Under the pieces are notes generated by a model. That model did not search any database and was not told where the DNA came from. It worked only from the letters and a program-made list of their open reading frames with translations. Made by a program: the position numbers and the translations under genes. A stretch of 64,000 nt of DNA from Nymphaea colorata (lineage: Eukaryota > Streptophyta > Magnoliopsida > Nymphaeales > Nymphaeaceae): assembly GCF_008831285.2 (NCBI RefSeq), contig NC_045148.1, positions 16,098,802 to 16,162,801 of the forward strand, read 5' to 3'. Positions 15,283-27,135 of this stretch are shown here, piece after piece; position 1 is the stretch's first letter, and the number at the start of each line of letters is the position of its first letter.

Positions 15283-15874
15283 CTTGTATATACATATATT
15301 TGCGTGTGGGAAATATATGGTATTCCAGATGAACAATGTGCACCACTTGATGTCTAGTGGTCTGGATATGCGTAACCATTTTCCAGGGGGCCCTACCTCA
15401 CCTGAAAGTTCATCTTCCTTGTGGGATAGTCCATCAGGTGCACCTCGATATTGTGTGATCAGGTTTCTTGCGCTTTCCATACATGGAATCCCTCCCAATT
15501 TTTGGGCATTGGGTTGTTTTTATGTGGTAAAGGGCTTGGCTTCACGTGACATTGATGAAATTCTCTGCATATATTTTTCGCCTTTTTCTCTTTTCCTACT
15601 GAGAGAAAATTTTGTGTTATATTGGTAACTCAGTGTTTGGAATCACGCCATTAAAGCTTTGCAAGGTCTAAAAACAAGCAGAGAAGGGAATACTTTCAAG
15701 GTTTTGGTGTCAAATGGAAAGCATGTCTAAGCTTGGGGTATAGCCATGAACGCGTCACCTTTGCTTGCAGATATTGTTCTGAAAACCCGTTGCCTCATTT
15801 TGACGGCCTAGATCGTATGCATTTTAACTATATGCAACATTTATTGACGCACATTTCACTGTTACCATACCAGT

Positions 15875-16046
15875 AAGGGTGAACAACGAGCGGAGTAACT
15901 CGAACTCGAGTTCGAGCCAGCTTCTCTACTCAATGAGTCCAGAACGAGTTGATGCTTCAGCTCGTTTATTTGTTGAGTCGAGTTCGAGTTTGTTTAACAA
16001 AACTCGCCGGGTGAACTCGGGCTCGACTCGGCTCGTGTTCACCCCT
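15875..16046. mobile_element. MITE-like element with imperfect terminal inverted repeats
   Basis: The left end reads AAGGGTGAACAACGAGC and the right end is its imperfect inverse, GCTCGTGTTCACCCCT. The interior (about 170 bp in all) is rich in self-complementary CTCGAGTTCGAG words and has no coding frame. This fits a non-autonomous DNA transposon. The flanks (AGTA and AGTTA) are only weakly alike, so a target-site duplication is not certain. Confidence 0.6.
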
Positions 16047-18334
16047 AGTTACTAGTGAGCCAGCTTACGTCTTTCAACGATATATATTAAAAAAAGTTAG
16101 GTGTATTTTTTGTAAACGATGATGAGAATTGCACTTCTCTTGAGTAATTTAACAGCCGGCGGAGGAATACGATACCTATAAAAGCTTTTCGATTTGGTAA
16201 AAAGAGAACAAATGTCTTTCTAACAATACATGTAGACTTGGGTGTTTTCTATTAGATCCAAATCTTTTGATGTTGGTAAGTTGAAAGTCAATTTCTCCCC
16301 ATTTGAAGTAAAAGCTATTTAACAAATCAAGGTGGAATTTTTAGCATACAAAGTCATGTAAAGAAAACCGAAAACACTGGCCGGAAAAGAGGCTGACTAA
16401 CCGACGTCAAGTCGCCTCAGGCGACATACATTCCGGCAGAATATGGGTAGCCTGCATAAGAAATGAAAAGAATAATTCGAGCCAAATTTTTGTTTTTTCA
16501 GCCCATTCAGACTGGCCGCTCATGCCCGACGATGGTGTAGATCCGGATGGAGTTATTAGTGCATTCTTCTCTAAGAAGGCCATCGAATGCCCGAAGAAAT
16601 CTTAATTCTCTGCGGAATATTTCTTCCTAAAGTGTAAATTTCCGATGACCATGTCTGCATCTCACAGTTTATTTGGGTAAAGCTTTTACAAAATTGACTG
16701 CACTTTGCAGGAAAAATATTTGCATTACCAAAACAACCGGAAACAAACAGAGTATAGTTCAAACTTAAGACTCCGAGCTCTGGTAACTATTTCACGTCTG
16801 CAAATTCCTAATGTATGACGTCAATGCCCACATGCTAGTATTGTTACCTAGAAATGCCGGGGAAATATGTAGTCGCAGATCTAGGGATACTTCCATCTAT
16901 TGCTTAATTTTCATCGAAGGAAGTTTCGCTCTTAAAAGCACTAGAAATTTTTTTTTTTTTACGGTAAGCCAAAACAGGTGCAGGCAAATAGCAGAGAAAG
17001 AAAGAAACCACGCTATCAAGGTGTAATGCTCCTAATTCTGCTTAAGTGAGCAAAGATAACATGTTTGCCTGTCTGTCCACTAGAAAACAACAATGATCTC
17101 TTTCTTCAAAACAAATAATGAACTCTTACCTTGAGAAATGGTTTACGAAAATTTCTTATTGAGTGTTTGTGCAAGTCTGTCATTTTCCCAGGGACGGCTG
17201 TTTGATCGACTTTGTCGGTGCACCCTCCAGTGCTTTCCAGATTTCGCTACCTTTCGAATATCTAGTTGTTCTTTGTATTTGCGTCTATATGCTATTGACG
17301 CATGCATTCTCACCTATTTCCTGCTACTAACGAATCTGTTCATACACTTTTTGCCTGAACTCTTCAGTTTAGATGCTCTTGGGGTTATTAAAAATCCCAA
17401 AAGTTTCTAATGTATGGCCGTACTTAAGAGCAAGTAATGAAACAAAGAATGAACATATACAAGTAATATCATTTAAACGAAGAGCAATCCCTTTGCTGAA
17501 AACACACCACCCCAGTGTGTGTGATCGCAATAAAATAATATAAATATGGATGAATTTGTTAATCACTTATAAGTTGAGGGACCGAATCTGATACGGTGAC
17601 AAATAGCGGCATATTACAGCTGGGCTCCTCACTCGTGGCCCCTGCGCTCGGTTGCAGATTGACGTTCTTGTGCGGGATGAACAAGTTTATTACAGTTTTG
17701 GGACTAAACCACGCTTTATTATAAATAATACGTCAAAGCTAGGAGATTTCCGTACACAAAGTTGGAAATATTGGTTGCCAACTTGCGTCAGAAACATTAA
17801 AACCGAATCGTTTTGGCTATCGATACGTGTCGACCCACTGGAAAATGTGGACCGATTCTGTAAACGCTGGTCGTTTCCACCTGGATGATAATAGAAGATT
17901 TCCGCGTATCAAACAGTAAATGAGGAATGGTAATAATATCATGGTATCGGATTAGCTCGTATCGGCCCCAATTTTAAAGTTCCGAGTTGAGTTGGACCAC
18001 GGGAATTCTTTCTACAAGTTGTTGGTATTAAATGAAAAAAAAAAAAAAAGATTTCGGAATTACGATTAAAAATTCATGGTGGGGACGAACTTCGGGAGGC
18101 ATGGTCGTAATATAAGCATGAAGGGAGGGCGGAAATTAAAGGGCACGGCATTTCAAAAAGTGGCGCACCTTTGCCCTTCCCGCAATGCTTGTGGGAGAAA
18201 ACGGAGAATACAAAATTTCAAACTGTGTCCAAATACTTTGTGATTTTCTTATTTACGGCTTACGTGAGCGGATGCATCACAAGCGCTGCGTCATTTTTAG
18301 AGCAAGCGATTTTTTGTTCTTTTTCAGATGATTC
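16047..18334. other. Intergenic region, no gene supported
   Basis: AT-rich DNA with short, unrecognised frames. About 17575-17990 repeats GATACG/GTATCGG-like words and may be repeat-derived. I see no RNA gene. Confidence 0.45.
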
Positions 18335-18394
18335 TTTTAAGCAGATGCTTTTAACAAATAATATTTTTAAGCAAACGCTTTTAACAAATAATAT
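18335..18394. repeat. 30-bp tandem duplication, two copies
   Basis: The unit starting TTTTAAGCAGATGCTTTTAA occurs at 18335-18364 and, with one or two changes (GCAAACGC), at 18365-18394. Confidence 0.9.
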
Positions 18395-18764
18395 TTTCAT
18401 TTAATGGATTTGAATAAGATTTCAACTTTGAATTGAAAAGGCGGTTCCCCGTGAAAGCTAAAGGGAAAAACCGCAATAAGTGCCTACAAGAATATGGCAG
18501 AAAATGAGCCCCCTAAAATGAAAAGGAAATGTTGCCAATGGAGAATCACCAAAAAAAAAAAAAAGGGGGGGTAGAGCCGTAGAGGAGGACGGAGGTGGGG
18601 TGGAAGTGAAGGGGAAACAGTACAGTCGGTCTGCTTTTGCTTCACGGTTGCATCCAATCCCTCTTTGGCCTTTTGCTTCCTCTCTCTGTGTCTCCTCTCT
18701 CTCTCTGCGCTACCTGCGACAAAGCGTGCGAGGAAGAAGAAGAGGAGTCGTGGGAGGCGGAGAG

Positions 18765-21502
18765 ATGGGTGAAGGAAAGGCGTCGAGCCTGGTTGTGATC
18801 CTTGTCGTACTCCTCAGCCTCATCGCTTTCGGCTTCGCCGTTGCTGCCGAGAGAAGACGTAGTGTCGTGGGTTTCTTTCTCTTTCTCTCTCCCTCTCTCC
18901 TACACACACACACACGGATGGTACATCCTGCTGGATTATGTTCGCTTTTGTGCTCTCCACTGGGCAGAGTGTGGTGATTGGGTTGGCTGCTTGTAGGGTT
19001 TTGGTGTATTTTTAGGTTTTCTTTCTTATTGTGTTGGCTTAAAGCGAAAATGGGTGTGCAAGGGTCAACAACGTACTGGCCAGTGTTGCATTGTTGCAAG
19101 GATATCAGGTAGATGTTGTTTTCCAAGATTGCTTTTGTTTCGTCCTTAAGTTTTTGGACAGCCAAAGTTGCAGTAGGAAAGACGCTGGATATCTTATTTT
19201 GGAGCTCCCGTAGATGTTTGAACCACTTTCTTCTTGTCTCATGTGGAATCTATTGCATCCGGTCACTTTTCCACCCTTTGTCTTCTTATATGTCCTACTA
19301 ATTTAGTTTAATCTTGTGTTGTTATCAGTTTATTTATTTACTCTGTTGTGGGTGTGGGTAAGTATCAACCGTAACAAAGTCATAATTTTCTGCATGTGCT
19401 GAAAGTGATTGCCTATTTGAGAAGACTATCTTGATCGCTTGGTTAAACTGCATGAACATCTTTTGACTTAATGCACTTCATCAACGAATAACCTCCCCAG
19501 ACTCTCCTAATTTGAAGTTTTTGGTAAGGGGAGGCTCCAACTCGTTAATCTTGGGAGAAACTGCATTTTGATTTGATTCACACATAAATGGACTTGGGAG
19601 ACCTCGTGACTCACGGTGAGCAGTGTTTGAAAATCTTAAATATTGGAACCATATGAAGAATGAGTTGAACGAAGATGGAAACATTTGTGAAAAGCAGCTG
19701 CTGGCCGTGCCTTTTTAATGACCGAGGAAAGTTTCCAGTGGAATTCTGTTAGTGTTGATAATTAATTATTACCTGAAAAATGGAGATCAGAATGAAAAAC
19801 AAAAGTCAGAGCATGTACCATATGGGAATCCATCATTGCGTTAGCATGTGCTTATGATCCTGCCATTCAGTAAATGCAGGGGATGAAATGCCATCCTGTC
19901 AAACTTATGTGCTTCTAAATGGAATTTCTAGGTTGTGGATGTTTAAGCGAGTGATTTGCCTTTTGGATGTGGATATATTCTCTTCGTACTGCTGTTGCAA
20001 ACATGCCTGCAAAGTGCAACCTTTAACTTCTGGACTGTATATATAGAATTCAACTTCAATGGGATAAAGGTCTTTCTCCCTGGAGCAATTACCTGAATAC
20101 TCATAGAACTATCTTAGACATAAAAATACAACATCGTAGATTCAATACTTTGCTGCAAATTCTGGGAGCACATTTCTTTTTAGATGAGGATGAGATGCTA
20201 TTCTTTATTAGTTTAGGGCCTACATGAGATGGATAATTGGATATGGTCCACATCAATTCAGAGGAACTATATGGTAATTGAAAATGACAGAATGTTCGGT
20301 TTGACAATTTTGATTATAATTTATTGCCTATTGGCAATGGAGTTTGATATGGTTTTTCTCTTATAGTCATCTTGGTTATCAACCTATGTAGTTGACCACG
20401 TTGGGGCTCAGTTGACTAGTCCATTGGCACAAATTTGGTAGACCCCAGCTTTAGGGACTAGTGGATCAGTTTGGTTGACTAGTTGAGAACTAGTCTTTAT
20501 ATCAGGTAACTTTTTTTTCTTTTGTTTGCCTTTTCTTCAGAAAACATTTTCTTCGTTGTTCTGTTTCTGTTTTGCTTATGTAGTGTCTTTTTTTTCCTTC
20601 CTATTTAAGGTGATACATGTGTATTTCTGTGTGTATGTTTGTGTGCGCGTGTGTGTTTGTCTGTATGTGTGAAGGGACTGTAACTATTTTGTTTGTCACT
20701 GGAGAATCTATATGTCAGCTGCATAAAGTTAATGATACTAATAATTTCTTAGATCAGATATAATAGCTACAGTACAACTGATATATTTGTGATGACTTAT
20801 GTACAGCATCCTCAAACATAAACAGCTTTTCTCGTTATGGAGCCAGTCTTTGTCACTATTGTATTTGTAACAATAACCAAGTTATGCCAAAACAGTGCTT
20901 GTGTTCACTCTATGTCTATCAGGCATTTGATCTCTTCGTAACTCACATGCAGGGCCACATTGTCACAGATACCTACAATACTACATATTGTGTTTACAAC
21001 TCGGATATTGCAACTGGATATGGAGTGGGTTCCTTTTTATTTCTTCTCTCGAGTGAATCAGTGCTTATGGGCATCACAAAGTGCATGTGTTTCGGAAGGC
21101 CATTAATTCCTGGTGGAGGTCGTGCTTTTGCCATCATCTATTTCATATCTTCTTGGTAAGTCATTTGCTTTAATAAGTCTTGATGGTAGCATGAAATGAA
21201 TCACTGGTGCTGGAAACTGTATAAATTAATCCTTAACTCTTTGCAGGTCAACTTTCTTGATTGCTGAGGCTTGTGTGCTTGCGGGTGCAACGCAAAATGC
21301 ATATCATACCAAATACAGACATGTGGTTTATGCTGATGGTTGGTCTTGCGAGTCTCTGCGAAAAGGAGTATTTGCTGCTGGTGCTGCATTTATTGTATTC
21401 ACTATGATTCTCAACGTGTTCTATTACATGAATTACAGCAAGGCTGTTCGTCAAACCACTCAAACAAAACCTTCTGTTGGAATGACTGGTGCCTATGCAT
21501 GA
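18765..21502 (+). CDS. DUF1218 four-helix membrane protein
   Basis: Three exons (18765-18866, 20953-21155, 21247-21502) encode 186 aa. Exon 1 gives MGEGKASSLVVILVVLLSLI and ends AAERRRSV at donor GTGGGT. Exon 2 gives GHIVTDTYNTTYCVYNSDIA, then GYGVGSFLFLLSSESVLMG, the Cys-bearing KCMCFGRP and IPGGGRAFAIIYFISSW, splitting the Trp codon at the splice. Exon 3 gives TFLIAEACVLAGATQNAYHT, SCESLRKGVFAAGAAF and a fourth helix ending FYYMNYSKA. Four hydrophobic segments and the Cys pattern match plant DUF1218 proteins, a family that includes the MODIFYING WALL LIGNIN proteins; this sequence looks closer to the less-studied members with a TYCVYxSDIATGYG block. The likely site is the ER or another endomembrane; the exact role is unknown. 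Intron 1 is 2.1 kb and carries no other exon I can support. Confidence 0.9.
20620..20672. repeat. GT-rich microsatellite-like tract
   Basis: TGTG-rich low-complexity run inside intron 1 of the DUF1218 gene. Confidence 0.7.
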
Positions 21503-23867
21503 TCGGGATCAGCTTATGTGCCAAGAACTTTTGTATGACAAGTTTTCCCTCTTCCAAAGATCTGCAGAAACTGAAAGTGGCTGGGGATATTTGCGATTTT
21601 GTGATGTCTGAGAACATGAGGTCGGTTGTATGCTGTTATTGAATAGATATATCAGAGGCAAGACTTTTGTATTTTATTTTGAACAAACTATGTTTACGGC
21701 TGCTGAATTTATCATACCATCGTTTCTTATCAGGCATGAAAATTCGTTTCTTAACAAGCATGAAAATGAAAATCATATGCTGCTTGATTCCCCTGAAACC
21801 ATGAAGCAGAGGGATTACTTTTAAACGTACGTCTACAGCTGCTGAGTTGATCATGCCATCTCTTCTTTTCGTGGCCCCTATAATTGTAGTTTACCTTTGC
21901 AAGCAAGCTTTCCAGTAGGTTTCACAGGCCTTTTTAGCTTCCCTAAATCGAAAAGCACCCCATGCTAAATGCTTCCTGTGCTTGTTAAAGGAAACAAGAA
22001 TGATTTGCCTAAATTTTATATTTTGAGTTGAAGATGCTGCTCTTTACATAAGATGCCGCCTCATACAAAAGTCGTTAGTCCAGAATTTCAGGAAATCGGA
22101 TGGATGCTCTTCTAAAAAATTTGAACCAATCCTCTAGTGCCTTACCGACCTTCTGGTGCGCCCATTTATATTCTTCAACATCACGAGTAACGCACAAATG
22201 GTACAGTATTCATGGATAATCAAAATTCATTTGAGTAAAAATGCCATGGAACTGAACTATGTTGCAAAGAAAATGGATCCCTCGGTACATATCGTTGGCA
22301 TTTTTACTAACAAGAAGAAGACTCGAGGCCTTCTGCATTGTGCCCTTGAAGGAAGGAACAGAATTCTTGGGCGATTTCTGGACCTTCTATATATTTCTGC
22401 TAAGGTTTTTAACCTCATCCTCTGAATTTTCAGGTGATAGACAGCTTTTTGTTTCTAATGCACAGAGCTGTAAAGTTGATTTAGTCCTTGGACTGATTAA
22501 CCTCATCCTCTGAATTTTCTGTTTCTACTGGCCATTTGGTTGTGCCACTGAAGCATAGTTTTTTTGCTTCATTTTTGCTTCCTGTTCTTTGATTGTACAG
22601 CTCTACTTTTTAAACAACAATGGCTTGAAACTGTGTCCGAACGACCAGCCTTAACAATGAACGCGACGAAGGAAATCCCATCCAGTGAAGAAACTTCATC
22701 AAAGACCTTTAGGATGAAGGACGGGCAATACTGCTGTCAACATTGATATTAACAGTGAAACTTTGCAAGACAGTACAGAGAATAGAGAGGTCAAGTTATA
22801 CCTTTTTTATACATTTAATATTAGAAAAATTGAAGAACTTAAAGTAGAAATCTAAGAGGAGAAGTGACAAAGTTGGCATTGCCCATCTCGGTTCAGCTAG
22901 GGCTTATACGAGCGGAGATAGAAATGGTAAATGTTGTCTAATTCGTAGCTGTTAGATTACACACACAAACATGCGGTCTTGATTTCTACTGAAATAAACA
23001 ATAAACATATCGGAAGTGTACTTCTTTTTCCTTGCTAAAGTATTAACAGACAGAGTTTTGTTGTGGACAAATTTAATATGCTGAAAAATTCTTTGGTGTT
23101 CCTTGTCAGTATGGGGAAAAAAGCCTCTAAATTTATAGTTCAATTGCCACAGGCGTAAACCTCTCCAAAGAAAGTATAGGCCCTAAAACTATATACTAAT
23201 CTTGGATTTTTATGCCCAACTAAATGTCTCAACCTGGATGGTTTCCTCCAGTAACAAATTCAAAAAAAGGCTCTGCCTTACACCAGCTGCCAACGAATGG
23301 AATCAATAATTTTAATTTAGTAAGCGTACAGGTTCAGCAGCCTGTTTTGCCTATTATGGTTCCGTTGGAATAAATTCACATTGCAGTTTGGCTGCACTCG
23401 CATCGGTGGCCACTCGCTACTCAAGTATGATTTTCAACAGCACAGAGAAACCATCCAAGTTTTGCCTATTCTTGAAACTTGCAATTTATTTGATGAACAC
23501 GCCCGCCGCTAAATGGGTTGCCTTCTAATGAGAACCTAAAGTGAAGATGCGGCGTAGAAGTTTTTTTGAATAATTTCCTGAAAAAAGCACCTCAGTTGTC
23601 AAAATCTGCACAGCCAACCTACTGGTCCAGCTAGTCGATTTGGTTATCGACTGATCTAGTTTGTTAGACACAGATAACTGGTTAGCCTAGTTATCGATCA
23701 TCATTTTAATTCGTACTAGGGCTACCTGCTTGACATGGCCTGCGTGTGGCTGCCCAGAAGATTGTGAATGAAGGGGCCCATATGGCAGGACTAGTTGCGG
23801 CCAATGGGAAGGAAAGAAAGGATGCCGGCGACAATTGCCGTCATGATTTCAATGCTCCTGGCATAAG
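21503..23867. other. Intergenic region with small internal duplications
   Basis: A diverged 42-bp copy pair lies at about 21690 and 21828 (both with GCTGCTGA..T.ATCAT.CCATC). The word TAACCTCATCCTCTGAATTTTC occurs at about 22410 and again at 22498. No gene is supported. Short frames at 22156-22700 are not recognised. Confidence 0.5.
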
Positions 23868-24328
23868 TATAACAAATCGACCCACTCTTTGGGCTCGGGT
23901 CCTTGGTTCGACGGATTTCAACTTGCTCTCCTAATAATTTCGGTTTCAGTTCTCGAAAAGACTAGGAACCAGGACAATCATCTCATTAATGATTTTTCTT
24001 TATAAGTCATTGAAAATCCCTTACAATCTTCCATACAGACTAAATTTTTAAGGTGTTATAATCCACCTCCTTAAGGCACAGACACATGCGCGCGTGTGGG
24101 ACCTCAGGTCCGAGTGTTGAAACCGGCTCTGATACCACTATAACAACCAGACCCACTCCCAAACTCGAGCCCCTAGTTTGACGGATCTCAACCCAACTCC
24201 TAACAGTTTCGGCCCTAACCTGAAAAAAGATAGAAACCAGAACAATCATTTCAATAATGACCTCTCTTATAAGCCTTTGAAGATCCTTTACAATTTTCGA
24301 TACAGAACTAAACTTATGGAGTGTTACA
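23868..24328 (-). mobile_element. TRIM-like miniature LTR retrotransposon, copy B
   Basis: Two direct repeats of about 190 bp (23868-24060 and 24139-24328) surround a 78-bp interior without coding capacity. On the minus strand the 5' LTR starts TGTAACACTCC at 24328. One base past its end comes TGGTATCAGAGCC (24137-24125), a perfect initiator-Met tRNA primer-binding site. A purine tract (AAGGAGG) precedes the 3' LTR. This is the best-preserved copy of the family also seen at 4476-4924 and 3391-3560. LTR ends read TGTAACA..TGTTATA, so the usual terminal CA is TA here. Confidence 0.85.
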
Positions 24329-26640
24329 TGAAGGACCTGATGCTGAAAATCTTTGTGATCAAATCACTGAAATGTTGAACTGAGTGAAGAAGAGGATTGT
24401 TTATTTGGCATCGATGTGGTTCATCCAGCAGAAAAGGTTCGCTACTTCCAGGCGCTGTCGTTCAATTCAATACCAGAATTCCTTCTTCGTGGAGGGAAAG
24501 CAAGAAATTTTCGGACAAAATCATTCTGTCACTGTCGTCCATGTCTCATGATGTTTGTTAGAACTTATGATCTGGTTAAGCAGAATAATAAGAACAGATT
24601 GACAACTATTGATGCCTTGGATTTTTTCATAGAGGCATTTGATAAGAAGGAACAAACGTTCCTAGAATATATATTTCAAGAACTTATATAAAAGTTATTT
24701 CTAGATCTAATAGTCAAATGCTGGACATAATTACACCACATTTTCTGATACAATAGCATGGTATTTTAAAAGCATGAGTTCTAAGAAAATGCGCTTAAAA
24801 AAAAATGTTCTTCATATCAAATGCCTACTTAAGCTGTAGAAGACGAAAGATTGAGGACCGTTTCTGCCTTCTACTTGAATTGTCCTTGTATACAGCCGAC
24901 AAGGTTAATTGGTCATCGATTGCATTCGATCCCTTTACCTTCATATTTCAATGCATTACAGCCACTTTGAGCTTTTAAGAGAATTCTGTTATCAAGCATG
25001 ACTACATGCTCATCAACCACTATTTGGAGTTTACAAAAGCAGAACCCAATCAAATGATGTATGCCAAGTATTTAAAGTTGTGATTTTATTTCTGAAAACA
25101 TGATAAAACATATGTTGGATTTTTCTATGCCATTAGATCAAGTTGTATCTTTTAGTCAAAACTATATGTGGGCGATATATTCCCGTTTTTGTCGGCAGAG
25201 GCAATACAAGGGATCTAGACCCATTGTAGCTAGGTGCATAAAGAATTAGGTGCATCTAGAGGCACCGACACAAGCCATATACCTTAGGGGATGAGGGGTT
25301 GGTAGGAGCTTCGGCCTTCTTCCGATAATAAGGGAAAAGCTGCTCACCTAAAAAATTGGGCCCTTTCTTGTTTTAAATTTACTTGATATAGTGTTATGTC
25401 TTTTATAACATGTTTTATTCCGTGACAACTTACAGGCATCTATTTGATTGAAAATCATCCACCAGGAATGCATGAAGTTAAATGGTTAAAAGCTGAGGAC
25501 ATTTTAACTAGGATTCAGATGTGTTTCTATTCCAACTAGTAAATAAGCAAATCTTTTTGAGAAACATCTTCTCTTAGGATTAATCAACGGGGATGTAAGT
25601 AGGAAACGCCGGTGCCGATGCGTTTTAACAGAGGCATACATACTAACTGATTGGTTTTTCAAAAAAAAATGTAACAGTATATATTTTTCATCTCCTTTGC
25701 ATCCAAACCGGGCGTAAATTCCAAAGTAGTCGCATTTCTTTACTCCGAGCTTATGGACGGGAACCCAACTTACGGGTGTTGGATTCCTTGCTACAGGGTA
25801 AATCCGGCGGGCCCATGAGACCTGAAGCTGGGTACTCACGAACTGATCAGTTCTTTTGCTCTACCAGGATGCAAAGCGACTTCTCGCAGAGACGGCAGGC
25901 CTACAATTTGTGTAAGTTTGTGACCAGAAGGCGAAGAAGGGAAAGAAAACAAAAAGAGAGATCATCTCGAGAGGGTAGATCCTGTCTAGCAAATGGTACA
26001 AAGATAAAGACACTCCTTGCTTCTGCACGTTTCTGATCCGAGAAGGGAAAGGACACAGAAGAGGGGATCGCTTCCGTCTCCATCCCCACCGAAACCGTGA
26101 GCATTCCTAGCCTTATCTTCTGCGTCCGTGGTCCGCACCGGGAGAAGGCCACTACTGCCCTTCTTCCTCTGCAGAGCTACGAGCTAGTGGGGGCACACCA
26201 TCTCTGTGACTTTAACGGCACCACTCGGGAGGGACTGCTCGTGACTCCTCCTAGCTCTGCCGATTCCTCCAAGAGCCTCTAACGGCCTTCTCTTTAATGC
26301 TGATTGTCCACTCTGCATTTCTCTGGTTGTAAGTTTCTGTTCTGGCCTTTTCGCTTTCAGCTTTTTGTTCTGCCCTTCTTCCTCAAACGAAAAGTTTAGC
26401 AATTAGTCGCTGCAGTTTGTTGAATTCACACATCAGACGATGCAGAAACAGGACTCCATGCGGACCCATGAAATCGATTTCAGATCTGAAGACTTGACCT
26501 CCCATTCCAGCGAAATGTGCTCCTCTAGGCGTTCGAGCTCCCCGGGTTGGCAAGCACCAAGTTTGGTGGAAGTTCAATCAACTGTCTCCAATTCCCGTGA
26601 CCCCGACTTTGCTTCCATAAAAGGAGAAACTGGATGCTGC
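24329..26640. other. Intergenic region with a possible decayed coding fragment
   Basis: From about 24377 to 24691 one plus frame stays open for about 105 codons (LSEEEDCLFGIDVVHPAEKV early, DALDFFIEAFDKKEQTFLEY late). At 25437-25500 another short open piece reads IYLIENHPPGMHEVKWLKAE. These look more protein-like than the surroundings, but I do not recognise a family and find no start or splice model. About 25500-26640 holds moderately GC-rich DNA with no supported gene. Confidence 0.35.
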
Positions 26641-26714
26641 CAAGTGCCAACTATGTCAACTTCCTTGGAACATTTTCCAAGTGCCAACTATGTCAACTTC
26701 CTTGGAACATTTTC
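26641..26714. repeat. 37-bp tandem duplication, two exact copies
   Basis: The unit starting CAAGTGCCAACTATGTCAAC occurs at 26641-26677 and 26678-26714. Confidence 0.95.
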
Positions 26715-26787
26715 CTGCTAATGGTTTTCAGCTAAGGGAAGGAGGAACCAAATGCTAATAAGAAGAAAACTCGGGCAAGTGGGAAAG

Positions 26788-27135
26788 AGTTAGGAACAAC
26801 ACAAACTTTTTTTCACGTACTTTAAGAGGGAGTTAAAAACAATAAGAAAGAATACAAAGATTTACGTGATTCGCAGCAATATTCTTCTACGTCCACGGTC
26901 ACATAGATTTTTACTATTCACTCACATATTCACTCACATATAAATACATATACTCTCAGAAAAAAACCACTTGAAAACTACGGCCCTCCTCTCAACATAA
27001 GGATGAGGGCAAAACCCACATTTGTACCAAATGATATAAATGCCCTTACATAAGAGGAGGGTCAACTTACTGCGAAGTTGGATCTGCGGTATTGCATATG
27101 AGTGTTAAGTATGGATCAAATTCCATACACCAACA
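26788..27135 (+). mobile_element. Solo-LTR-like repeat, copy 1
   Basis: This stretch aligns with 45936-46199 through shared landmarks: GTTAG.AACAA.ACA at the start, ACAAAGATTTA.GTG.TTCG, GTCCACGGTCACA.AGAT, CCACATTTGTA..AAATGA, GGTATTGCATATGAGTGT and TTCCATACA.CAA at the end. The pattern resembles the LTRs of plant Copia elements. No internal region or second LTR flanks it. Confidence 0.65.

Noticed and set aside
15163-15498. Reading frames of up to 141 codons around 15200-15600
   Set aside because: They cross a (TA)n microsatellite and show no protein motif.
22156-22425. Frame with IHLSKNAMELNY, faintly like Copia RNase H
   Set aside because: The similarity is too weak and the surrounding pattern is absent.
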